The notes under the pieces: generated by a model
What the model saw: the letters and a program-made list of their open reading frames with translations, nothing else
Told to the model about the DNA's origin: nothing
Databases searched by the model: none
Position numbers and translations under genes: made by a program
Origin: JAZQNC01 sp045536155
GTDB taxonomy: Bacteria > Bacillota > Clostridia > Oscillospirales > CAG-272
NCBI GenBank assembly: GCA_045536155.1
Contig: JAZSMZ010000024.1
Coordinates: 1 to 11,704, forward strand
Reading direction: 5' to 3'
Length of the DNA: 11,704 bases
Part shown: positions 6,137-11,704 of the stretch, piece by piece
Numbering within the stretch: the first letter of the stretch is position 1
Layout of the letters: every line of letters starts with the position of its first letter

Positions 6137-7675
6137 TTACTGGAAAAGGCTCGATTCAATGTTGCGCTCAATGCACTCGATTATAAGATAATCGGGTTTT
6201 AACATCTCAATAAGCTTATAGCTTACGGAATGACCGTACATGGCAGCATAATATGCATGCGAGAAGTTTTCGGAAAGGAAGTTGAACATATTCATGTTGA
6301 ACGAGTCGCGGTACATAACCATCGTGGGCAACGATGAATCGTTTATTGTTGTTTCGCGCTTCTGTTCAGTCCAGTCGTTCGCCGCGTTCATTGCAAAGGG
6401 TTTGTTATATCCGCTGCTGAACTCGAAATCCTTCGGGCGGACAAAGACGCTGTTTTCACGGCAGAAAGTCGCGCTGATTCCCAATCCCCATACCATGTCT
6501 CCTCCGCCTATTTCCTTTTTATAGACGTCGAACTTGCTAAGCGGTATAGCTTTTGCTGCGGGGAAATCTTTTGCAATTACCTCATTCATAAGATACTCAT
6601 AGGCATAATATGCGCCAAGCTCATTCCAATGAGTGTCTGTCTTATTATACAGATAATATTCATCGAATTCGCCATCTGTCTTTTTAGAAACGAGATAGTC
6701 GGTAAGATTGATAAAAGTGCAATCGGTATCCTGCATAGCTTCCGTAAGAAGCTCGAGTCTGGATTTTACACCCTCAACCTTCTTTTCAAGCACCCACTCG
6801 GGAAGGAATTCCGGATATACCGTTGCCTTATTGGGGGCCATAAGGTAGATAACCTTTGTGTCGGGAGAAACGCTATGTACTCTATTTATTACACTTACAA
6901 GCTTTTTCTTTCTCTGTTCAAGCTGATCTTCGGTGTATGTTCTTGTGCGAAGAAAATCCTTGCCGGTTATTTTGTAAGCATACATAAAGCCGCGTTCGCC
7001 GACGATAACGTCTCTTTCCTGATTCATGGAAGCTCTGCCGATATCGGCTCGCACCGTATCACTCGGATTTTTACCCGTGCCGGTAGCGTAAATATCCAAA
7101 TGTCCGAGTCCCGATGAAGCATAGACATCGATAGCGAATATTCCGTCTTCGCAAAGCGTGGTTTCCTCTTTGTCTTCAACACAAATAACCGTTCCGGGTT
7201 CTGCTGTTCCGTATATACATACTCTGTTGAACTGACTGTAAACAACGCCGGTTATTTCAGGCTTGTCCCACTTGCCTACGAGAGTAATTTCTCTTGCATA
7301 AAGCGTGATGTCTTCAGTTATGGGAGTCGACAAGTTAAACCTTGTCTTGCCGTTTTCGCTTGTAAACCACATATCGTATTTATAAGCCTGATCTGCATCA
7401 ATATCGGGCGCTGTAACACTTTCACCCGACGTTACGGTTTTAGTAAAAGTATTATCGCCAATTACAAATGTAACCGTATATTCTACAGTATCGGCTTCGG
7501 TGGTTTCCTCTGCGGTGGTTTCTTCCGCAGTAGTTTCTTCTGCGGTTGTTTCTTCTACTGTGGTTTCGTCAGGCAAGTCGCCAACAACTCTATCACATCC
7601 GACAGATATAATGCAAAGGGCAAAAAGCACGGTGAAAATTAACAAACCACGAATTGCCGGGATATAAGCTCTCAT
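6137..7675 (-). CDS. Secreted lipoprotein with InlB B-repeat, Ig-like and AlgX/DHHW-like SGNH domain (shorter paralogue)
   Basis: 512 aa. The signal peptide ends in ISVGC, giving C27 as the probable lipid-modified Cys; Ser at -3 makes the lipobox slightly off consensus. Residues 38-62 are a short Thr/Glu linker of five units. An InlB/Listeria-Bacteroides B-repeat spans 66-128 (YTVTFVIGDN... W103 ... TPITEDITLYA). An Ig-like beta domain with GTAEPGT spans about 138-213. The SGNH-like domain runs from VIVGERGFMYAY (223-234) to the end, with D347-T-H349-W350 and R456-D-S458-F. The Asp-x-His plus Ser set corresponds to the AlgX/AlgJ catalytic triad (polysaccharide O-acetylation), and the end reads KPDYLIIECIER as in that group. 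It lies 18 bp after its paralogue with AGGAG at 7682-7686, so they are co-transcribed. Whether it is an acetyltransferase, esterase or non-enzymatic is unknown; no MBOAT acyl carrier gene is visible. Confidence 0.88.
   Translation of the reverse strand: MRAYIPAIRGLLIFTVLFALCIISVGCDRVVGDLPDETTVEETTAEETTAEETTAEETTEADTVEYTVTFVIGDNTFTKTVTSGESVTAPDIDADQAYKYDMWFTSENGKTRFNLSTPITEDITLYAREITLVGKWDKPEITGVVYSQFNRVCIYGTAEPGTVICVEDKEETTLCEDGIFAIDVYASSGLGHLDIYATGTGKNPSDTVRADIGRASMNQERDVIVGERGFMYAYKITGKDFLRTRTYTEDQLEQRKKKLVSVINRVHSVSPDTKVIYLMAPNKATVYPEFLPEWVLEKKVEGVKSRLELLTEAMQDTDCTFINLTDYLVSKKTDGEFDEYYLYNKTDTHWNELGAYYAYEYLMNEVIAKDFPAAKAIPLSKFDVYKKEIGGGDMVWGLGISATFCRENSVFVRPKDFEFSSGYNKPFAMNAANDWTEQKRETTINDSSLPTMVMYRDSFNMNMFNFLSENFSHAYYAAMYGHSVSYKLIEMLKPDYLIIECIERNIESSLFQ
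7490..7564 (-). repeat. 15-bp tandem repeat encoding TTAEE units (5 copies)
   Basis: Five 15-bp units in phase with the reading frame encode TTVEE, three TTAEE and TTEAD (residues 38-62). They form a short acidic, Thr-rich stalk right after the lipid anchor. This is the compact counterpart of the 18-copy tract in the neighbouring paralogue. Confidence 0.9.
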
Positions 7676-7693
7676 TATTTTCTCCTCGTATTA

Positions 7694-9493
7694 TCAGAAC
7701 AGATAATCCAGATGGCGCTCTACGCATTCAAATATAACATAGTCGGGCTGCTCCAAAGCAATCTGTGCATAGCTGATGGACTGCGCATGCATCTCATTAT
7801 AGACGATCTTTGAAAAATGCTGGGGTAAGAAATTATACAGGTTTGTGCTGTAAGAATCACGGTAAACCACTGCTGTGGGGAGCTCATCGTTTTCTTGGTA
7901 ATATGTTTTAGCCTTCTTGGTCAAGTCATTATCTTCAAGATATACGGCCAGGGGTTTATCGTATCCGGTAATGAATTCAAACGTTTTAGGACGCACAAAC
8001 ACGCCACTCTCACGGCAAAGCTCGGTATTAAGTCTCAAATGCCAGTATACAAGGTCTCCGCCCGGCACGTCTTTTGAAAATACATCAAACTCGCTCAGCG
8101 GAATTGCCTTTACTGCAGGGAAATCCTTTGAAATTACCTCATTCATGAGATACTCGTATGCATAATATGCGCCAAGCTCGGTCCAGTGAGAGTCTGTCTT
8201 GTTGTAAAGTCTGAACTCGTCGTATACACCATCGTTCTTCTTCGAACGCAAATACTCGGTAAGATCGATAAACGTAACGTGAGAATCTGCCATTACCTTG
8301 CTCATGACTTCGAGTCGGGACAGCATGCCCGGCACCTTCATTTTCTGCATCCAATCGGGGATTGTTTCGGGATAGATCGTAGAGTGATTGGGCGCAATCA
8401 AATAAATAAGCTTGGTATTGGGAGATACCTCTTTTATCTTCTTTTCAACCTTTTCAAGAACTCGGCGCTGATGCTGTGCCAACGAATCGCTGTAAGTCAG
8501 CAAACCGAGGTAGTCATTTTTGGTATAGTCAATATGCATATGACCCTGTGATCCGACAAAGACACCTGTAACGCCGTATCCCTGGTGAGATCCTATGCCC
8601 ACATGTACTTTATCGCTCGCAAGCTTACCACGCGCAGTAGCATATACCTCGATAAATCCGCTATGGCTGGATACAGGTACGTCGAGATAGAAGATGCCGT
8701 CGTCGCAGTAGTAGGAATATGTGTCGACTGCGCTGTAAAGCACACGGATAGTAGTTCCCTTTTCCGCATATCCGACAACGAGCAGGCGATCTTCCTGAGT
8801 AAATATAGACTCAACAACAGTGGGAGTTGCACACTTTTCGGTAGCTACAAAATCTTTACCGTAGAGAGTGATATCAGATGTTACCGGAGTTCTGAAATTA
8901 TACTTCTCGCCGTTTTTGCTGTCAGTATACCACCCGTCAAAGGTTTCATATTCCTCATCAGATACTTCGGGCTCAGCAACTGTTTCGCCCTCAACAACTG
9001 AAACAGTAAATGTTTCATCTTTATTGAAGAAAGTAACGGTGAAATAATTCGCTGTTGTTTCTTCCTCGGTTGTTTCTTCCTCAGTTGTTTCTTCCTCAGT
9101 TGTTTCCTCTGCAGTTGTTTCCTCTGCAGTTGTTTCTTCTGCGGTCGTTTCCTCTGCAGTTGTTTCTTCTGCAGTTGTTTCTTCTGCGGTTGTTTCTTCT
9201 GCAGTTGTTTCTTCTGCAGTTGTATCTTCTGCAGTTGTTTCTTCTGCAGTTGTTTCCTCTGCAGTTGTATCTTCTGCGGTTGTTTCCTCTGCAGTTGTTT
9301 CTTCTGCGGTTGTATCTTCTGCAGTTGTTTCTTCTGTCACTTCTTCTAATGTTGTTTCTTCTACTGTAGTTTTATCAACTGTTGTATCATTAGACAATTC
9401 ACCATCGGAGCTATTACAGCCAATAAACACCATACACGCGGCCAAAATCAGGCAGAAAATCAGGCAAAGGCGTGTTATTGTGCGCTTTTTCAT
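7694..9493 (-). CDS. Secreted lipoprotein with long TTAEE stalk, B-repeat, Ig-like and AlgX/DHHW-like SGNH domain (longer paralogue)
   Basis: 599 aa, first gene of the pair. The signal peptide ends in VFIGC, making C26 the likely lipidated Cys; LAAC at 17-20 is an earlier lipobox-like alternative. Residues 56-145 are 18 perfect pentapeptide units. The B-repeat covers about 150-213 (YFTVTFFNKD... DGWYTDS ... TPVTSDITLYG). The Ig-like domain covers about 220-300. The SGNH-like domain starts near VFVGSQGHMHIDY and holds D434-S-H436-W437 and R545-D-S547-Y, ending in QPDYVIFECVER. Domain order and many segments (for instance ELGAYYAYEYLMNEVI) are shared with the downstream gene, so the two arose by duplication. 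The ATG follows AAAGGAGA (9503-9510) by 9 nt, and a consensus promoter lies at 9555-9583. It should sit outside the membrane on an extended, negatively charged, possibly O-glycosylated stalk. Substrate unknown. Confidence 0.9.
   Translation of the reverse strand: MKKRTITRLCLIFCLILAACMVFIGCNSSDGELSNDTTVDKTTVEETTLEEVTEETTAEDTTAEETTAEETTAEDTTAEETTAEETTAEDTTAEETTAEETTAEETTAEETTAEETTAEETTAEETTAEETTEEETTEEETTEEETTANYFTVTFFNKDETFTVSVVEGETVAEPEVSDEEYETFDGWYTDSKNGEKYNFRTPVTSDITLYGKDFVATEKCATPTVVESIFTQEDRLLVVGYAEKGTTIRVLYSAVDTYSYYCDDGIFYLDVPVSSHSGFIEVYATARGKLASDKVHVGIGSHQGYGVTGVFVGSQGHMHIDYTKNDYLGLLTYSDSLAQHQRRVLEKVEKKIKEVSPNTKLIYLIAPNHSTIYPETIPDWMQKMKVPGMLSRLEVMSKVMADSHVTFIDLTEYLRSKKNDGVYDEFRLYNKTDSHWTELGAYYAYEYLMNEVISKDFPAVKAIPLSEFDVFSKDVPGGDLVYWHLRLNTELCRESGVFVRPKTFEFITGYDKPLAVYLEDNDLTKKAKTYYQENDELPTAVVYRDSYSTNLYNFLPQHFSKIVYNEMHAQSISYAQIALEQPDYVIFECVERHLDYLF
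9059..9328 (-). repeat. 15-bp tandem repeat encoding TTAEE/TTEEE units (18 copies)
   Basis: Eighteen in-frame 15-bp units: fifteen encode TTAEE or TTAED (9104-9328) and three TTEEE (9059-9103). Copies differ mainly at silent third positions and the E/D switch, so the array is diverged enough to be old but similar enough to recombine. Gain or loss of a unit keeps the frame, so variation would change stalk length rather than switch the gene off. Confidence 0.95.
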
Positions 9494-9554
9494 TACGAGA
9501 GGTCTCCTTTTATTGAATAAATTTGCATATAAATGTCAACGTCAATTTGTTATC

Positions 9555-9583
9555 ATTATATAATAAAAGCCAATACTTTTCAA
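9555..9583 (-). promoter_or_regulatory. Sigma-A promoter of the lipoprotein pair
   Basis: Minus strand: TTGAAA (9578-9583), 17-bp spacer, perfect TATAAT (9555-9560). The start is expected near 9548, about 55 nt before the ATG. There is no promoter between the two lipoprotein genes, so this one probably serves both. Confidence 0.88.
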
Positions 9584-9586
9584 TAG

Positions 9587-9620
9587 AAATGCACAACTTT
9601 TTTATTGAAAAAATGCACAA
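9587..9620 (-). promoter_or_regulatory. Direct repeats just upstream of the lipoprotein promoter
   Basis: TTGTGCATTT (minus strand) occurs at 9587-9596 and again at 9611-9620, a 24-bp period, starting 3 bp upstream of the -35. A shorter piece (TGCATTT) recurs at 9645-9651. This placement suits an activator binding as a dimer, but the factor is unknown and the region is AT-rich. Confidence 0.4.
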
Positions 9621-9651
9621 AAATTCGGGTCGTATTTTATATGTAAATGCA

Positions 9652-9679
9652 AAAAAACCGCCGATTTCGGCGGTTTTTT
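9652..9679 (-). terminator. Rho-independent terminator of the rpsF-ssb-rpsR operon
   Basis: CCGCCGA (9658-9664) pairs perfectly with TCGGCGG (9667-9673) around a 2-nt gap (effective loop 4 nt). The stem is flanked by an A run on one side and a T run on the other, so the minus-strand RNA ends in a U7 tract. It begins 13 bp after the rpsR stop. Confidence 0.95.
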
Positions 9680-9691
9680 ACGTGTTATTAA

Positions 9692-9958
9692 TTAGTCAAT
9701 AACGTAGGGGAGAAGCGCAACGTGGCGGGCGCGCTTGATAGCGACAGTAAGCTGACGCTGATGCATAGCGCAGGTACCGCTGATGCGGCGAGGAAGGATC
9801 TTACCGCGCTCGGAGCTGATGCAGCTCGAAAGACGGCGGGTATCCTTGTAGTCGATGTGTTCGATCTTATCAGCGCAGAACATGCAAACTTTGCGGCGCT
9901 TGTTTCTCATATTGTTCGGACGAGCAGGTCTCGTCGAATTATCTCTCTGGTTATCCAT
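9692..9958 (-). CDS. rpsR: 30S ribosomal protein S18
   Basis: 88 aa. A basic N-terminal extension (1-23) is followed by the S18 core: KVCMFC, IDYKDTRRL, SERGKILPRRISGTCAMHQRQLTVAIKRARHVALLPY. This is the zinc-binding (C+) type, with C25-x2-C28 and C63-x2-H66 as the four candidate ligands. S18 binds 16S rRNA as a heterodimer with S6, encoded two genes upstream. The start ATG has AAAGGAAA at about 9970-9978, a somewhat long spacing of about 13 nt, and no better start exists. It is the last gene of the operon, 77 bp after ssb, and ends just before a strong terminator. Confidence 0.97.
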   Translation of the reverse strand: MDNQRDNSTRPARPNNMRNKRRKVCMFCADKIEHIDYKDTRRLSSCISSERGKILPRRISGTCAMHQRQLTVAIKRARHVALLPYVID

Positions 9959-10035
9959 TTTATAAAACGTTTCCTTTCGTAAAATTGCGGTCGAATGTAA
10001 ATTCGGCTAATCTCTTATTTTAACTCGCTTTTCCG

Positions 10036-10506
10036 TCAGAACGGAAGATCGTCGTCGCTCGACAGCTCTTCAAACTTATTCGCGCTGTTGTCAGCGGGAT
10101 TGGAAGAGTATGCGGGCGGAATGTAGTTGGCGGGTTCGGAGCCAAACTGGCCGGGCTGGCTATATCCGCTGCCGGAGTTATCTCTGCTTTCAACAAAAGA
10201 TACTTCATCGGCAACAACTTCAACAGTATAGCGCTTGTTGCCCTGTTGATCCTGCCATGTTCTTGTCTGCAAAGAACCGCAAACGAGAATCGGTTTACCC
10301 TTGCGGAAATATTTGCAAACGAACTCTGCTTGCTGACGCCAAGTAACAATGTCAATAAAATCAGAGGAGGTGGTTCCGTCCTGATTCTTGAATCTGCGCG
10401 AAACACCAATTCTGAAAGAGCATACGCTGATACCGCTCTGAGTTGTCTTGAGTTCGGGATCAGCAACTAAATAACCTATCAGAAAAACTTTATTCAGACT
10501 TGCCAT
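10036..10506 (-). CDS. ssb: Single-stranded DNA-binding protein
   Basis: 156 aa. The OB-fold occupies about 1-105: MASLNKVFLIGYLVADPEL, then SSDFIDIVTWRQQAEFVCKYFRKGKPILVCGSLQTRTW, then RYTVEVVADEVSFVE. A flexible Gly/Ser/Gln/Asn/Pro-rich linker follows (about 108-148), and the protein ends in the acidic tip DDDLPF that docks replication and repair partners. It acts as a tetramer on single-strand DNA in replication, recombination and repair. AAAGGAG ends 7 nt before the ATG. Placement between rpsF and rpsR is the usual bacterial arrangement and couples SSB supply to ribosomal protein synthesis. Confidence 0.98.
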   Translation of the reverse strand: MASLNKVFLIGYLVADPELKTTQSGISVCSFRIGVSRRFKNQDGTTSSDFIDIVTWRQQAEFVCKYFRKGKPILVCGSLQTRTWQDQQGNKRYTVEVVADEVSFVESRDNSGSGYSQPGQFGSEPANYIPPAYSSNPADNSANKFEELSSDDDLPF

Positions 10507-10545
10507 TTGGGGACTCCTTTCTCAGACAGTTGTTATTTTTGTTAC

Positions 10546-10992
10546 TTATGCTTCGGTGTTTTCAGCAACTGCTTCTTCTGCAGCGGGAGCTTCTTCAACA
10601 GTTTCTTCAACTGCTTCTTCTGCTACTGCTTCAACTACGGGCTCAACATTGATCTTGGACTCGTAAGTGATAGCTTCTGCATCGTTGTCTTCAGTTCTGA
10701 TAACCATCGAACGCATGATGCCGTCGTTGATCTTGAAAAGACGCTCAAGCTCTGCGGGGAATGCGTGAGGAGCGTTGAAGGTTGCGAGTACGTAGTAACC
10801 TTCGTTGAGATCGTTGATGGGGTATGCAAGGCGGCGCTTGCCCCATTCGTTTACGCTGGTAAGAGTACCGTTCTCGGAGATGAGGCCGATGAACTTGTCA
10901 ACCAGTGCTTTGACCGCAGCTTCACCCTGCGAAAGATCGCAGATGAACAGCGTTTCATAAGATGAGATGAGATTTTCCTTCTGAATGCTCAT
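10546..10992 (-). CDS. rpsF: 30S ribosomal protein S6 with long acidic tail
   Basis: 148 aa; the usual S6 core is about 95-105 aa. The core is intact: SYETLFICDLS at the start, the family signature NEWGKRRLAYPIND, then GYYVLATFNAP and ERLFKINDGIMRSMVIR. Residues about 114-148 are a Glu/Ala/Val tail with almost no basic residues. S6 binds the central domain of 16S rRNA together with S18. In E. coli, the S6 C-terminus is modified by added glutamates; here an acidic tail is genetically encoded. GGGAGG (11000-11005) lies 7 nt before the ATG. It is the first gene of rpsF-ssb-rpsR (39 bp to ssb), preceded by a long structured leader and a consensus promoter. Confidence 0.97.
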   Translation of the reverse strand: MSIQKENLISSYETLFICDLSQGEAAVKALVDKFIGLISENGTLTSVNEWGKRRLAYPINDLNEGYYVLATFNAPHAFPAELERLFKINDGIMRSMVIRTEDNDAEAITYESKINVEPVVEAVAEEAVEETVEEAPAAEEAVAENTEA

Positions 10993-11096
10993 AATTATAC
11001 CTCCCTATGGACATTAGACCGCGAACATGAGTTATTTGGTATTTATTCGCGGCAAGGATTTGTTGACAAAACGCGAAACTTTCGCACAATATCAAC
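10993..11096 (-). promoter_or_regulatory. rpsF operon leader with alternative hairpins
   Basis: From the predicted start near 11096, the leader RNA holds four related arms in order: arm 1 GCGAAA (11085-11080), arm 2 UUUCGCG (11078-11072), arm 3 CCGCGAA (11052-11046) and arm 4 UUCGCGG (11025-11019). Arm 1 pairs with 2 (hairpin extended by GUUGA/UCAAC, 11096-11092 with 11067-11063) and 3 with 4 (7 bp, 20-nt loop). Arms 2 and 3 are also complementary, so the structures exclude one another. S6:S18 autoregulation through an rpsF leader is known in other bacteria; whether this is that motif needs a covariance search. Confidence 0.5.
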
Positions 11097-11102
11097 CTAA
11101 TA

Positions 11103-11131
11103 ATTATAAATCTCCCAGCCCGTTTTGTCAA
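11103..11131 (-). promoter_or_regulatory. Consensus sigma-A promoter of rpsF-ssb-rpsR
   Basis: Minus strand: perfect TTGACA (11126-11131), 17-bp spacer, perfect TATAAT (11103-11108). Every position of both hexamers matches, as expected for a highly expressed ribosomal operon. The start is near 11096. It is embedded in the upp terminator hairpin. Confidence 0.93.
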
Positions 11132-11146
11132 CGGAATGGGAGATTT
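11108..11146 (-). terminator. Terminator hairpin downstream of upp
   Basis: AAATCTCCCA (11108-11117) pairs with TGGGAGATTT (11137-11146). After a 2x2 internal mismatch, CCGTT (11120-11124) pairs with AACGG (11130-11134) around a 5-nt loop. The minus-strand tail TTTATAATTATT is only moderately U-rich. It lies 26 bp after the upp stop and overlaps the rpsF promoter. Confidence 0.72.
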
Positions 11147-11172
11147 TAATTTGTAACTTTTTTATTAATTGC

Positions 11173-11704
11173 TTATTTTGTGCCGAAAAGTCTGTCGCCT
11201 GCATCACCGAGACCGGGTACGATGTACTTGTGATCGTTAAGGTGATCGTCAAGAGCGGCAACGTAGATCTCAACGTCGGGATGATCCTTCTGAACCTTTT
11301 CAACGCCCTCGGGAGCGGCAACAAGGCAGAGGAGTCTGATATTTGTGCAGCCTCTCTTCTTCATCATAGTTATCGCGTCGGAGGCGCTTCCGCCTGTTGC
11401 GAGCATGGGATCGCAGATGATGATCATGCGCTCTTCGATATCAAAGGGCAGCTTGCAGTAATACTCAACGGGAAGGTGAGTGTCGGGATCGCGGTAAAGG
11501 CCGATGTGTCCGACCTTTGCAACAGGAATGAGGGTCAAAAGACCGTCAACCATACCGAGACCTGCGCGCAAAATCGGAACGATTGCAAGCTTTTTACCGG
11601 AGATCTTCTTCGCGTTCATCTCAGCTACGGGAGTATTGATAACAACGTCCTCAAGTGCGATGTCGCGGGTAAGCTCGTATCCCATAAGCATGGTGATCTC
11701 ATCG
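11173..11704 (-). CDS. upp: Uracil phosphoribosyltransferase, N-terminus outside window
   Basis: Converts uracil and PRPP to UMP in pyrimidine salvage; cytoplasmic. The window holds 176 residues. The frame stays open to the window edge (preceding codons read D-E-I-T before the first in-window ATG at 11691), so that ATG is internal and roughly 30-35 N-terminal residues are missing relative to the usual length of about 209. Visible signatures are KKLAIVPILRAGLGMVDG, HIGLYRDPDTHLPVEYYCKLP, the PRPP-binding loop DPMLATGGSASDA and the uracil-binding C-terminus YIVPGLGDAGDRLFGTK. All expected motifs after the truncation are intact. Confidence 0.97.
   Translation of the reverse strand, partial: DEITMLMGYELTRDIALEDVVINTPVAEMNAKKISGKKLAIVPILRAGLGMVDGLLTLIPVAKVGHIGLYRDPDTHLPVEYYCKLPFDIEERMIIICDPMLATGGSASDAITMMKKRGCTNIRLLCLVAAPEGVEKVQKDHPDVEIYVAALDDHLNDHKYIVPGLGDAGDRLFGTK

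Noticed and set aside
9059..9328. CRISPR-like array
   Set aside because: Units are contiguous 15-bp repeats without unique spacers and encode a pentapeptide in frame within a lipoprotein gene.
9055..9369. Plus-strand frame rich in Leu/Phe/Pro repeats
   Set aside because: It is the reverse complement of the 15-bp TTAEE repeat array; periodic Leu residues are a mirror of the repeat. There is no start signal.
11040..11069. Alternative rpsF promoter with TTGTCA at 11064-11069
   Set aside because: Its -10 region matches only half of TATAAT, whereas a perfect TTGACA/17/TATAAT lies just upstream at 11103-11131.
11063..11091. Plus-strand promoter starting with TTGACA at 11063
   Set aside because: The 17-bp spaced hexamer ACAATA is poor and no plus-strand gene follows.
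11173..11691. Complete upp starting at the ATG at 11691
   Set aside because: The frame continues to the window edge, the sequence aligns with the interior of the family and no ribosome site precedes this Met; the true start is outside the window.

Overview
The window looks like a chromosomal segment of a spore-forming, Gram-positive Clostridia-type bacterium, possibly an uncultured gut Oscillospirales-like lineage. The evidence is moderate GC, strong AGGAGG-type ribosome binding sites, consensus sigma-A promoters, a DacF-type sporulation carboxypeptidase, a very Cys-rich coat-like protein, Firmicutes-type pgi and upp, and Glu/Thr-rich secreted lipoproteins. Genus cannot be set from sequence alone. 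No tRNA, rRNA, insertion sequence or CRISPR array was seen. The longest gene-free stretch is about 200 bp, and each of the large gaps holds identifiable signals.

Layout, left to right. The 3' end of a Cys/Met-metabolism PLP enzyme (likely metY) is followed by a 97-bp gap with a sigma-K-like promoter, then a 277-aa protein with 30 cysteines and a 240-aa PD-(D/E)XK-like protein with a C-terminal winged helix (both +). A perfect palindromic terminator separates these from a minus-strand block: dacF, then pgi with its own sigma-A promoter, then a small P-loop NTPase. dacF is divergent from azlC-azlD (+), an amino-acid exporter pair with its own sigma-A promoter. A bidirectional terminator separates azlD from two tandem paralogous lipoproteins on the minus strand. 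Each has a TTAEE-repeat linker, an InlB-type B-repeat, an Ig-like domain and an AlgX/DHHW-like SGNH domain, and they share one promoter. The right end is the classic rpsF-ssb-rpsR operon, preceded by the truncated upp gene (all minus).

How the genes work together. rpsF-ssb-rpsR makes ribosomal proteins S6 and S18 with single-strand DNA-binding protein. Its consensus promoter is embedded in the upp terminator hairpin, and its roughly 104-nt leader carries four mutually complementary CGCGAA/UUCGCG arms that can form alternative hairpins. azlCD exports branched-chain amino acids. dacF and the Cys-rich gene both carry sporulation-type promoter candidates, and both have RNA structures that involve their Shine-Dalgarno sequences. 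The lipoprotein pair is the least understood part. By domain content it would be anchored outside the membrane on a flexible stalk and might esterify or de-esterify a surface polymer, but its substrate cannot be read from the window.
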